Positions 48,175 to 59,609 of a DNA stretch of 64,000 nt are shown piece by piece. The position numbers and the translations under genes were made by a program. Source of the stretch: Acanthacorydalis orientalis (taxonomy: Eukaryota; Arthropoda; Insecta; Megaloptera; Corydalidae); the NCBI GenBank assembly GCA_034766995.1, contig CM068320.1:5262501-5326500 (forward strand), written 5' to 3'. Position 1 is the stretch's first letter; every line of letters begins with the position of its first letter. Under the pieces are notes generated by a model. The model was not told the origin of the DNA. It saw nothing but the letters and a program-made list of their open reading frames with translations, and did not search any database.

Positions 48175-48289
48175 ATACATTTGCAATTTCAATATTTTTT
48201 GCAAATTTACTGGCTAAGGTAATTTTGTACATAATTTTTTAACAATAATTATGGTTTTACCTTTTGTAAATGCAATTATTTTTTAATTT

Positions 48290-48329
<40 letters not shown>

Positions 48330-48332
48330 TAT
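48121..48332. repeat. Two (TA)n microsatellites
   Basis: Tracts at about 48121-48172 and 48291-48332; the overlapping minus frames end in Tyr-Ile repeats. Confidence 0.9.
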
Positions 48333-48616
48333 ACATAGTGTCATACACAGGAAAGGAGGGGCCTTGTCTCCCCCAAAGAACAAAGAAATAAACAGAAAAC
48401 AAAATAAAATCATCTTTCGAATATGCTTGTATATACACAGAGAGATTAATGTAACCATGACTGAAGTAATTCACGAGCGTGTAAAAAGAAAAAAACTGGA
48501 CTTTATTCTTTAAATATTTTTTTGTAATCACCTAATCAATTTTATTGAACTCACATTAATTTTTTTTATTCGTTCAATTTGCCTCCTTTCAAGATTAAAT
48601 CCTAAGTGCGCCAAAG

Positions 48617-48618
<2 letters not shown>

Positions 48619-48688
<70 letters not shown>

Positions 48689-48712
48689 ACAGCATATATG
48701 TATATATATATT

Positions 48713-48774
<62 letters not shown>

Positions 48775-48775
48775 T
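48619..48775. repeat. Cluster of (TA)n tracts
   Basis: Three TA tracts separated by short non-repeat bases (gtatatacat, aacagcat, taacaat). Confidence 0.9.
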
Positions 48776-50140
48776 GTTATAGAGTTTTCGTGTTTTCGTC
48801 TTCGAATTATTCAGAATTTTCTTTTACCACTTCGGGTACTAATGATCTTAATTGTTGACACCACCTTTAACCCCAAATAATTATATAACTTGTATAACCT
48901 TACTGAAAAAAAAATAAAAAAATGTTTTATATAAAGAACTATCACTTTGATTTATGAGACCCACATTAAATGTACCCAAAGCTTCATATATCACCATAAA
49001 TTAATTTTCGATTTTAGTGTAGCATGAATCATGAGCTCCTGTACTCGACACTCTATTTACCAATCACTGAACTTAACTGGGTAGTAGTGCAGTTGTCTCC
49101 ATTTATAATTCGATTAAGCGATTTAAAATAAAACAAAAAAAAGTACATATCAATATAAATTGTATTAATTTTAAAAATTCAGTTCATTTAATTAAATTCA
49201 AATAACAGAACAGTAAACTTATTAAACATTTTTAGTATACAGACAAAAAATACACTAAGGCACTACAAATTTAAATTAAATGTTTAATAAATCCTTTATT
49301 CATTATTGTTTACATAGTTAACAAAATTGTATAATTAAAAATGAATTAGTTTAAATATAAGTTTGTTTCTAATTATATTTTTACATAATTGTTTGTATGA
49401 AAATTATTTTCATATACGAGAATAATTTCCAAAGAGCTTCAAATGCAATTATAAATCTTTATTTCAAAACTCTTTGCTGCAGTTAAATGATATTTAAATA
49501 AATTGTAGTTAAATATTTACATTCAAAGAGAAGAACATATAATGTATTCATTTTTAAAAATTTAAGTATAAATAAAAGCGAGTTAATGATAAATTTTACA
49601 ATTCTAGGTAAATTCACATTCAAAAATAAAATGTTCACCCCTTTACTGACTCCAGACATTTTTGTTCTCTTTAATAATTTTTAATAACTGAGTACAGATC
49701 ACTTATGATTGTTGTTTTGTGAATAACAATGTTAATGTCATTATTTTTAGTGTTAGTTACAGAAAACATTTTTGTGTTCTTTAACAAAAATACTTTTCTA
49801 TACTTTTTACTCTAAGTATAAAAGGTTTAATATCGAGTTTTCATAAACAAAGTTGGAAAATGATTGTACATCATTTATTGAAAAATTTTGACAAGAAATT
49901 TCTTTTTCTAATTAATGAAGAAGAAAAAGTCAATTTTTGGAAGATAATTAACATTTTTCTCAATAATAGTCTAATGCACCTGCAACAAAAAAATAACACA
50001 AAATTCAAATGGTTTTATCTGAAACATATTTTACAATTAAAGAGCAGAAATAATTGACTACTGCAGTAAAAGTGTATGTAAATATTTTCTTTCTATTTAA
50101 TATTGTTTTTTAATGCGTTGCAATAAATATTCATTATTCT

Positions 50141-50141
<1 letters not shown>

Positions 50142-50204
<63 letters not shown>

Positions 50205-50209
50205 CTGAG

Positions 50210-50268
<59 letters not shown>

Positions 50269-50273
50269 CACAC

Positions 50274-50309
<36 letters not shown>

Positions 50310-50405
50310 GTGTGTATGTATGTATATATATATATATACACATTTGTTTATATACATATACTCATATATGTGTGTGTTTGTGCGTGTATACGAATGTATG
50401 TGTAA
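50142..50405. repeat. Long composite (TA)n array
   Basis: About 260 bases of TA tracts broken by gtacctgag, acacacgtac and gtacgtgtgtatg. The array from about 50265 to 50320 is self-complementary around the central TA tract. It is the longest such array in the window. Confidence 0.95.
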
Positions 50406-50764
50406 TAACGACCAATGAATTAGTTAAATGTAAAACAATTCATTCTCAATAATTTTTGGTTGCATTTTCCGATAAAAAGTTAAAATAATCAAATTTACAA
50501 CAATGACACACCAATCAAAAATAACTTGTTATAGAAATTTATATTTGTTTTTTATTTTATTTACATTTTTAATTCACTGAATAGAATTTTATTGATATTC
50601 TATTGAAATAACTTTTGCACGTAAATTACATTCCTTATACTAATTACGGGTAATGATTTATATTTTTTTAGTTACTTTTAATGCTATTAGTTATTATTAG
50701 CAGGTAATTATTTATATAGTTGTATTAAAAATATTATTAAATATATTAATGTACAATTTTTTTA

Positions 50765-51910
50765 ATTCAAACCAGGGGGCTCTGCCTCCTTTTAGCTACA
50801 CTCTCCAACCCCCGGTGGGTTCCAACACCGCTCGCCTGACTCGTAGCCCCGACTGGCTTCACTCGTATCGTATATATTCACTCAATATCATAATATGTAT
50901 ATATATATATACATATACATATTAGTTTGACTATATAACAAAGGTGAGCAAATTGTGCCTCCCAAAGCTATTCTGTGCGACTCCCAAGACAATATTGTGT
51001 TCATTGCCATTTTTCTTAATTTTTTATATTAATAATCTAAAGTAGTATAGTATGTACCAATATTAAAATACTTTATGTATAAATGGGTAATTCACAGTAT
51101 CCTTTCAAACATCCAATTGCATTATGTATCCAAACTGCTGTTCAAGGTTGCTGTATTGTCAAGGACAATCCTTAAAAAATATATGAAACTGAACAATTTT
51201 GTTAATTAAGACTTGCTGAATACAATGAAACCAACTTCGGGAGGTGTTACCCTGTAAATTTTTGAGAAAATTATCTTTAAAAATATAAATTTTAAGACGG
51301 TCTCTTAATCAATAGACAGGAAAATAGATATTTAAAAATACAGTTTTAAATTAATATTTTCTGTGGCTCTTGAACATTTAAAAATATATGAAAACTAATG
51401 TGACTGTTATTTTCGAAGAAATTTTTCATCCCCGCTTATGTATTTACTCTCGCAGATATATTGCAACGTAGTTGTTTTATTATATATATATATATATATA
51501 TATATTAGTATGTCTATATAATCACTCTCGAAGTTATATTGCAACGCAGTTGCTTTATAAAGTTGCACATACCATTATAGTTTTTATTTCTATGTGGTTT
51601 TTTTGAAAGTTTTCTCACATATTCCACGAATCAGGCTCCGCATTTATACACAGACTATACATAATAAGAATACAAAGATTGGTTTCTAGTGAACACCCAA
51701 CTCCGAGGTACGACCACAGAAATGAAGACACATACTATAACATGATTTCACTTTTTTAAAATTTGGAGAAAAAATTGTTTTGATACCAATATCATAATTT
51801 TTCGTGATGGTGTTATCATTAATAATAATTTAATACAAAATTGCTACACTTTTTTTAAAAGTTTTTATCCATTTTTTGAAATTTCTTAGAATATTTTTTT
51901 ACATATAAAA
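50765..51910 (+). repeat. Dispersed repeat A, copy 2, interrupted
   Basis: Colinear with 2045-2640 once the insertion at 50939-51434 is removed. The GC-rich head (gggggctctgcctcc, ccaacccccggtgggttcc, cgcctgactcgtagccccg) is better preserved than in copy 1. The later blocks tcacatattccacgaatcag, aacacccaactccgagg and aatatcataatttttcgtg match copy 1 closely. A TA tract occupies 51480-51506. Confidence 0.75.
50939..51434. mobile_element. hAT-like non-autonomous insertion nested in repeat A
   Basis: 496 bases present in copy 2 but absent from copy 1 of repeat A. The left end (caaaggtgagcaaattgtgc) and the reverse complement of the right end (cggggatgaaaaa) are loosely similar and of hAT type. 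The left flank ctatataa (50931-50938) corresponds to ctatataa of copy 1. The right flank cttatgta (51435-51442) looks like a mutated second copy, giving an 8-bp target duplication as for hAT elements. Near the right end, gtggctcttgaacattt recalls hAT subterminal sequence. No open frame. Confidence 0.6.
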
Positions 51911-52059
51911 AGATTTATAATACGTCGCTATTGTATATACTATGAGAAGGAAACAAGCTAAGACATATCGAAAGTGTATTTTTGTAGATAGATTTTTCAC
52001 TCTTCTCCGAGAATTATTTTTTTGTGATAAGAAATAATCAGTAGTCAATTATCGATCAT

Positions 52060-52340
52060 TTTTGATTCTTTTTTATGTATTTTTGTTGGTGATACCATCA
52101 TCCTCAGATCTCTAGGTTACAGATTTTATTATTTTTTTAGATTTTTCTTTACGTTAATGCTCAAGAAATGATGGTTTCGTCATTGAAATGTGTATAATTA
52201 GCAATTGAAAGTTATGAGTAATAAATTATTGAATAATATCAATCAGGTAGATATTTTATGGTTTCAAGAGGAGAGGGGGAAAAATCATTTGCGAATGTAA
52301 CAAAAATTACATTTCCTGTATTTTTTCATTTTAGTATGTT
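52060..52340 (+). repeat. Dispersed repeat C, copy 2
   Basis: Shares gataccatcatcctcag, cattgaaatg, gcaattgaaagttatgagta and ggggaaaaatcatttgcgaa with copy 3, partly with copy 1, in the same order and orientation. Confidence 0.5.
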
Positions 52341-52786
52341 ATTTTTTAACTAGTGAGAGACCAATAGAGAATAATTTCGTAGGAACTCTGGAGATTCGTT
52401 TGTTAATCAGAATAATGTGATTCCACAAAATGTCAGAAAAAAATAAATTGACGCTTAAAAATATTTTGTAATCCACGCAATATCTAAAAAAAATTAGAAA
52501 CGTGAACCATAAGATTCTATGCTCAGTACCCATCATATAATAACTAAAAAGCCCTAGTTACACAAAAATTGAAGACACGATATCACTGTTATCCTTTTTT
52601 CACAAATTTAACCATGGTCGATCAGATCTCGTATTATTATTCTTAACACGTTATTTTTTTCAGTATGTATCTAAAAGATGTGAGCAATAACCCTTTTTTG
52701 TAGACTGAAATTGTATCTGGAGCGGAAACTATTGTAAGGCATCTATTTATTTGTCAAAACTATATTACAGACTAAAGTTGTTGTTA
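52341..52786. other. AT-rich spacer, nothing recognised
   Basis: The minus frame 52339-52536 (65 residues) gives no recognisable product. Confidence 0.45.
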
Positions 52787-52960
52787 TTAATGGATGTTAA
52801 CAATGGATGTGGGTGGGCATCCAATTCGGTTTTCTTGCCTTGTAGTTAGGCGACCGTTTTTGAACTTGTCAATCCATTTATAGACACTTGACTATAGTAA
52901 AACATTATTCTAACGCAGCGTTGGAAGTCATTGTTGAATTTTAGTTATTGATGCACATTA
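52787..52960 (-). pseudogene. Mariner-like transposase HTH fragment
   Basis: On the minus strand, 52885 down to a stop at 52787-52789 reads VYKWIDKFKNGRLTTRQENR and then IGCPPTSIVNIH. This resembles the W-EKFKNGR...GRPSTS segment between the two HTH motifs of mariner-type transposases found in many insects. Nothing recognisable lies on either side, so it is a small isolated fragment or a very decayed copy. Confidence 0.45.
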
Positions 52961-53135
52961 AATTCTCAGAAAACCTATCTATTCTTCTTGGATGTTCTAT
53001 ATCCTATATTGGGGGTTCTATAAACCTATTTATCCTTATTGGGATATAGAGCGTTTATGTTAAGAGAATGTGATATTGCAAAAACTAACCGATCAAAGTT
53101 AAATATCTACTACAAGGACTACACGGACATAAAGT

Positions 53136-53155
53136 CTATATATATATATATATAT

Positions 53156-53198
<43 letters not shown>
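53136..53198. repeat. (TA)n microsatellite
   Basis: TA tract with one catacatac interruption. Confidence 0.9.
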
Positions 53199-53201
<3 letters not shown>

Positions 53202-53562
53202 GTCCACTTTTAATTTAAATATAATTCGTCGGGATCACAAAAATTTCAGAAGTTGTTCACAAAAAATATTTTTAGTGATGTAATAGAGAATCATTTTATT
53301 AAATAGGTTGTAACGAGAAAACGTTGCATTTTTTGAAAACATATTTTGAGGTTATATTTTGTATCGTTTTGACACATTAAATCGTGCTGTATACCTGTGT
53401 ATTCATTAAAGGAGAACGGTTCATAAATATATAAATGTGTAAATGAAAAGAAATGATTTTAATGCTTCAAAAAATTTCATTGATTATTTTAAAGAACACA
53501 ATTTTTAAATGTTGAAAAATACATCTTTTATTGTCATGTGAAATCTAATCTAATTACTACTT

Positions 53563-53564
<2 letters not shown>

Positions 53565-53623
<59 letters not shown>
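53565..53623. repeat. (TA)n microsatellite
   Basis: About 58 bases of pure TA. The plus frame at 53564-53776 starts inside it. Confidence 0.95.
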
Positions 53624-53626
<3 letters not shown>

Positions 53627-54195
53627 GAACCTTTATCCAAATTCGACCTTTTTTATATATATTATAATGCAAAGGTTAACAATGCTCGTGGAAAAATAAA
53701 AAAAAATATCAATAGTATGCTGTACTTTTCAATACCTCTGTATAAACGCGCACATCAATGTCGATGTTGGGATTAAAATACCGTTTGTCTAATTCGTTTT
53801 TGTCAGAAAGTATCGATACCATAGTAATTTATTTATTTCTGTCGATGTTTCCACGTAAATCTGCAGCTAAATGAGCGGGATATCTGATTGAGGTTTTAGA
53901 GAGGTTACTCATTCGGAGCAATTAGCAATAAATTTTCACTGTAAATGGTTTATTGGATATTTTGTGTGCCTGTTTTTCTCCCCGTAAATATCTATCGAAA
54001 ACCATTTGTCAAAAATATACATTTTGGTTATAAATTAAGTAGATTTTGATGCTTAATTAGTAATCATTAAAATTATCGTAAGAATATTGTACTCCTGAGT
54101 ACGTATTCGAAATATTGTTTAAATATTAAATAATACTTTTAAAATTGTATATTTTTATGATACATGTTCGAAATATAATATTAAATGAATTACAT

Positions 54196-54196
<1 letters not shown>

Positions 54197-54240
<44 letters not shown>

Positions 54241-54263
54241 AATAAATGAGTATATGTTTATTT

Positions 54264-54322
<59 letters not shown>

Positions 54323-54326
54323 TATT
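54197..54326. repeat. (TA)n and (TA)n(GA)m microsatellites
   Basis: A TA tract at 54197-54236, then a second at 54269-54303 that passes directly into GA (54304-54322). Confidence 0.95.
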
Positions 54327-54489
54327 GTAGTTTTCATTTTTAGTATAACAAGTCTTTTAAAAGTAAAATAACAAATATTATTCAATAATTTTCACTCTTA
54401 ATATAAAATATTGATTCTAAAATGAACACAAATACAAAATAATATTTTATAAGTGGATATATTATTACAATATTTTAAATTACATAAAA

Positions 54490-54491
<2 letters not shown>

Positions 54492-54557
<66 letters not shown>

Positions 54558-54580
54558 ATGTGGGTGTGTGAGAGAGAGAA
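54492..54580. repeat. (TA)n(TG)m(GA)k microsatellite
   Basis: Three dinucleotides follow in order TA, TG, GA, the most complete compound in the window. Confidence 0.95.
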
Positions 54581-54818
54581 TCTATAATTAATATTATTTA
54601 TTTAATATATTTGTGTAGAACTAATTACCATTAAATAAGTCAGTAATATATTTGGAAGAATATTATTTGCTGTATATTATTTTTCTTTCAAAATTTCTAG
54701 AAATTTCCATTTCAACAATAATTTTTACACATAAATATACGTTTGCATATGCCTGTGTACGCTTATTTTAATTGAATATTTTACTATGTATGTTTTCAAT
54801 TATTCGCTTGTACTCTCT

Positions 54819-54820
<2 letters not shown>

Positions 54821-54857
<37 letters not shown>
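54821..54857. repeat. (TA)n microsatellite
   Basis: Short pure tract. Confidence 0.9.
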
Positions 54858-54860
<3 letters not shown>

Positions 54861-55115
54861 TAAAATAGTGTATGTATGTAAAATCCATTAATAAATGTTC
54901 ATTAGAATTCAAACGTTTATTGAATACACAGCATTTGCATATTCATTTCGAAAAACAAGCATTATCTCATGAACAAGTTAAATAATACTAAATAATTAAA
55001 AAATTATTAACATTAAAATTATTATGTAAATAAAAGTGAGCACTTTTTATTTACTAATGTTTTTAAAGGTATAAATGAAAATTAGACGGTTTAGTTTTTA
55101 AAAATATAAAATGAA

Positions 55116-55173
<58 letters not shown>

Positions 55174-55322
55174 ATATAAGTGTGTGTATTTGAGCATGTG
55201 CAAATATAAGTATCATATGTTTTTTTTGATTATTTAGTACTAAATTGGAATTTGGTTTCTCATCAAAAAAAGAGATTATAAGCTAATATATAATGAAAAA
55301 TAAATATAATGAAATGTGTATG

Positions 55323-55371
<49 letters not shown>
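55116..55371. repeat. (TA)n(TG)m and (TA)n microsatellites
   Basis: 55116-55192 is TA followed by TG; 55323-55371 is pure TA. Confidence 0.9.
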
Positions 55372-55372
<1 letters not shown>

Positions 55373-55490
55373 TTAAATAATTCAAAATTTTTGTACAAAA
55401 ACTATTGTTTTCAGAACAAGTTCAATTTTTAATGCACATTTTTTTTAAAATAATAGTTCAAGTTATTACAGTTTAAAATTATGATTATAT

Positions 55491-55491
<1 letters not shown>

Positions 55492-55556
<65 letters not shown>

Positions 55557-55562
55557 TATGTA
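55492..55562. repeat. (TA)n microsatellite
   Basis: TA with one TG interruption. Confidence 0.9.
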
Positions 55563-56499
55563 CAGTATTAATATAATTTCGTATTTACTTTTAATTTTAC
55601 CACGAAATTTTATAACAAAAAATTAATAAATATAAAAATTGTTTTATATTTTCAGAATAATTTTATTTAAAACATGTATATTATATATTTTTTTGAAATT
55701 TAAGAACAATTGTCAAAAAAATTATTAGGTTTCATTTTTGCCTTAGTAGTATACAACTGTTATCATTTTAATTTCTGTATCATTCTATAAAATATAACTT
55801 TTGGTTATACATTTAGATTGTTTTTGAATAATATTATATTCAATTTTATCACATAGTTGCAAATTTGCATATCATATCTATCTGAGTTATAAATCATTTC
55901 TTAAGACTTGACAATAAAAAAATATCTTAATCAAAAACCAACAGATCATTTTGATTTAACCAAACTTTTAGGTGGATTACTATATCTTGATCGATTTTGA
56001 ATTTAGTTATTTAATGAATGTTTAATTTGAATTTTCATACTTGTTTTAAATGTGAAAAAAATGTTATTAAAAACAGTTTGTGTCAAAATTTTATTTAATT
56101 CATTAGATCTGGTAATGTAAATATTATATTTTTCATGTTTAATATTTTTTATGTGGACCAACATTTAAGTGAACACGATTTTTTTTATTTTTAACTGTAT
56201 AATTATAATTTTTATAAAATTATAAATACGGCGTTTGAAATTATTTTATCAGAAATATTTTAAAGTCATAGAATTTCTGATAGTTTAAAACGACTATTAA
56301 TTATATTATGAATAAAAGTATTATAGGGATGATAATTTTCAAAACATCTCCTTATAAGCGTTTACAATTTAATTTTGGGTCCTGTGGTTGGTATTCACTT
56401 TCCCAAAAAAATTTTTCACTCACTTAACAAATCAATGTTTTTTTCTTTTCAAAGTTGTTTAATTAATCATTATAGATCAATTTAATTATTATTTATGCA
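55563..56499. other. AT-rich spacer, nothing recognised
   Basis: No frame, repeat match or microsatellite of note. Confidence 0.5.
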
Positions 56500-56760
56500 T
56501 ATTTTGATAGCGATACCATCATTCTCATAACGATAAAGTATAGGTAAAATCTGGTTTGTTGAAAGCTCAGATTTCTTTACCCCTTAGTGCTTTGATATTA
56601 ATGAAATTTTCATAGACGAGACTATATTTAGCAATCAAAAATTATCAATAATTTGTTGGTCATTTTTAATCAAGATAATTTTCATTTATAGAGGTGATTG
56701 AAAAATTTATTTGTGAAAGAAAACTTAATACTTCTAAGTTATATTTCAACAGATAACATT
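56500..56760 (+). repeat. Dispersed repeat C, copy 3
   Basis: Aligns with 52060-52340 through gataccatcattctca, aatgaaattttcat, gcaatcaaaaattatcaata and attgaaaaatttatttgtga. The 62-residue plus frame (56698-56886) begins within it and is probably chance. Confidence 0.5.
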
Positions 56761-56884
56761 CTTTTACAAAAACTTTCAGTTCCTTCATATGTGTTTTTTA
56801 TATTTCAGTTAGATAAATATTGTTTTAATGGAATATTCTTAATCATTTATGATGATGATGATTCACATTTTAGTGTTTCGAATT

Positions 56885-57010
56885 AAAAGGTGATTCAAGC
56901 GCAAGTGCGCGAACGGGGTGTGTTTTTTATTTATAATTTGGGTTCGGGCTCTAATGTCCTCAGCTGTCGAAGCGTCCTAAAACCCCAAGGACCAACCAAG
57001 TCAATCTTTA
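56885..57010. other. GC-rich island, unidentified
   Basis: About 125 bases with caagcgcaagtgcgcgaacg, gggttcgggctc and cgaagcgtcctaaaacccca. It contains an imperfect palindrome around gcgcaagtgcgc. It lies directly downstream of repeat C copy 3 and could be part of that element. No open frame of interest. Confidence 0.3.
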
Positions 57011-57584
57011 CAAAAACTACCAAGATTCTATATTGTTAATAAAATATAATATAAAATGTGCTCATATTAAATCCTTAAATATAATTTAAAATATATTAAT
57101 ACTTGTTAATATTTATACTAAAAAATACATTTAATTTAATTTTATTAAAAATAACAATTCTTATAAGTTATTAACCTTTGTATTTGAACATAATGTAATT
57201 CCATCAATAAAAAGAAATTTTAATATATTTTCTACTTAATTTTATACAAATAGTAAATATAATAATTATTAATAAATATTGACTTTATTTTAAAACCATT
57301 TATTTATAAATGAAAATTAATGCGTAGATATTGTTGTATATATTGTTGTGATTTTATTATTTAGAAACTATTTTATTTGTGATATTCAATAAAAAAATTA
57401 TAGTGAAAAAATTAAATACACATTAAGAATTCTCCTAAAAATTAAAATTTCGATAAAACTGTTAAATAATTACTTAATAAATTATAAATTTTTATAATTA
57501 AGAATTGAAATTTGTCAAGCTTTATAATAAGTTGATAAATAGAGAGGAATGCAGCCATATAAATCCAACTAATATTATATATAC

Positions 57585-57649
<65 letters not shown>

Positions 57650-58633
57650 TCATCTTTTATAATATAAGACTTTGTTAAGATATTGTAGAACTAGTTTAAT
57701 AAAACTTATCTAGCAATCATGACACAATTGTAAAAGTTTATGAAAATATTCAATGATAAAGATAACAAAGCGCTGCTTAAATAATTTCACGAAAAATACC
57801 ATAAATATTTTCGTTAATGAAATGAAAAGCTTAGTGTACATATTTTTTTTAGAAAATTCATTAATATGTAATTTAATAAAGTATTTATTTTATTAAATTC
57901 AAATTAATACTATTTAAAGTGTATATATTTTTGTTTTAAAATTAACTTTGAAATATCTTAGCACAAAAATTATTAATTTAATAAAGAATATTTAAAAAAA
58001 ATATAAGACCATTATTTTAAGTTTTTATTATATTGAAACAAAAATGAATATGAATAAATTTATTCCCGTATTCAAAGAAACAAAATATCTGAATTAGTTT
58101 AACTTTAAATCACTGTTTCGATTCCTAACATCTATAAAAAAAATGTTTTGAAATACTGAAATACTTTCTGTAGAATCTCACACATAGTTAAATTTTATAT
58201 CTTAGCTTAAGTAATTTTCTAAGAAAGTACAAAAGTATAATAAATCGTGGTTGAACTCAAAATAGGAAATTCGATATTTTCCTTGATTTATGTGTTTTGG
58301 AGCGAAAAATACAAATACAGATTTTTGATTTATGTGCCTCTTTGACGCTAGGTTTAAAACTTAATGTGTCTGCAATCATATTTCATAGTCAATGTGTTTT
58401 TAATGTCTAGATAACTGTACTTACTTTATAAAACATGTTATTGGAATGCATTTCATAATAGCTTAAAATCTTAAAATTTATATATAAATTTATGATCAAA
58501 AGTACTAACAAAATTTGCTTCGTACTGTGTGTAATAATTTCAAATTACAATTTTTGTTTTATTTCATAAGATGATTAATAATATTTGATTATTTAGATTA
58601 AATCATTCTATTTTGCAAGTTTAGTTATAAATA
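57011..58633. other. AT-rich intergenic DNA
   Basis: One TA tract (57573-57644, next to the palindrome atattatatatacatattatatat) and no recognised gene. Confidence 0.5.
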
Positions 58634-59193
58634 TTAGGTGGTAGGAAAATAATCGCGGTTTTTGTTTTCTGAATTCTAGCCTTAATTTTTTTCAATGATA
58701 GTGTCATATCGTGTGCATGTTAATATCAGTTTAAAGTGCATTTTTATTTCTGTATTTGGTAACATCCATATTCGTTTCATTTATAATTTTGCTTCAAATT
58801 GGACTATTAAATAAAAGATGGAAAAGAAGCAAATAAGAAATATTTGTGTCTGAGTTCAAAATGGGTGGGAAAGCAGCAGAAACTGCTTGTAAATTAATAA
58901 TGCTTTTGTTGTCCATACTGTTAGGGAACGTACTGTGCAATAATGGTTCCAAAAATTGGGAACAAGAGCTTTTAAAATGAAGAAGGTCGCGGACGTCCTT
59001 CTTCAGTTCATAACGATCAAATAAATTCATTAGTTGAATCAAAACCATACACAACAATTCGAGAGCTTCTACAAAAGTTAAGCTTTGGTCGTATACTAGT
59101 TCTGGACCACCTAAGAAGCTATGAAAATCAAAAAAGAGAAAAATGTATATGAATTTGAAGTTCATAAACCGCAATTGTTTTTCTACCACCCTA
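58634..59193 (+). mobile_element. Short mariner deletion derivative, copy 2
   Basis: A 560-base sister of 16899-17457. The left end ttaggtggtaggaaaataat continues cgcggttttt. The right end, inverted, reads ttagggtggtagaaaaacaa and continues ttgcggttt. Internal blocks correspond throughout: ttgttttctgaattctagcc, gtgtgcatgttaatatcag, atggaaaagaag, gttctggaccacct, gaaaaatgtatatgaatttg. Both copies jump from the second HTH to the 3' end at the same point, with about 10 bases of difference. Confidence 0.85.
58818..59150 (+). pseudogene. Mariner transposase N-terminal relic, copy 2
   Basis: The ATG at 58818 begins MEKKQIRNICV. Frameshifts follow. Later pieces correspond to GRPSS-HNDQ (near 58985-59020), the second HTH (TIRELLQKL, near 59060), and VLDHLR (near 59100). 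The catalytic domain is absent, as in copy 1. The long minus-strand frame 58794-59189 is its antisense and not a gene. Confidence 0.75.
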
Positions 59194-59605
59194 ATATTTA
59201 GAATGATTGAAATTAATTAATAATTCTACATGAACTTTACATTCAAATTGAAGCTAATTAGTTGTTTGATTAAAATGTGACTTTGTTAAAAACATTTTAT
59301 TAACGCTTTTTTCTAATTATTAAAATACTCGGTTTTATAGACATGATTAAATAGTTTAAATACAATATATTGTTGTGTTATTTTTTAAAAAAACCTCTAC
59401 ATATTGAAATTTTATTTTCATAGAAAAATACATATTGAAATTTTATTTTCATAGAAAAAATGTATTAAAAATATAATTGTATAGTTATGAATTTCTATAT
59501 GTGTAAGATATTAATCCGAAATAAACTCAATTGTTGTCCTAGTGGTCTTTATATATTTGCATTACTTTAGTGTCTGTTCTACGATATTAGTTTTATTTTG
59601 CTTTA
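59194..59605. other. AT-rich spacer with a small tandem repeat
   Basis: A 38-base unit (acatattgaaattttatttt and catagaaaaa) is tandemly duplicated at about 59398-59460. Nothing else was seen. Confidence 0.6.
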
Positions 59606-59609
59606 CTTT

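Larger units (their letters stand above)
46927..50759. other. AT-rich intergenic DNA with microsatellites
   Basis: No recognised gene. The frame at 49860-50057 (65 residues) is Lys/Asn-rich and unremarkable. The patch at 49010-49110 is slightly GC-richer and unidentified. Confidence 0.5.

Noticed and set aside
58794..59189. 131-residue minus-strand open frame, the longest by length apart from transposons
   Set aside because: It is exactly antisense to the mariner deletion derivative, whose plus strand has recognisable transposase pieces and both inverted repeats.
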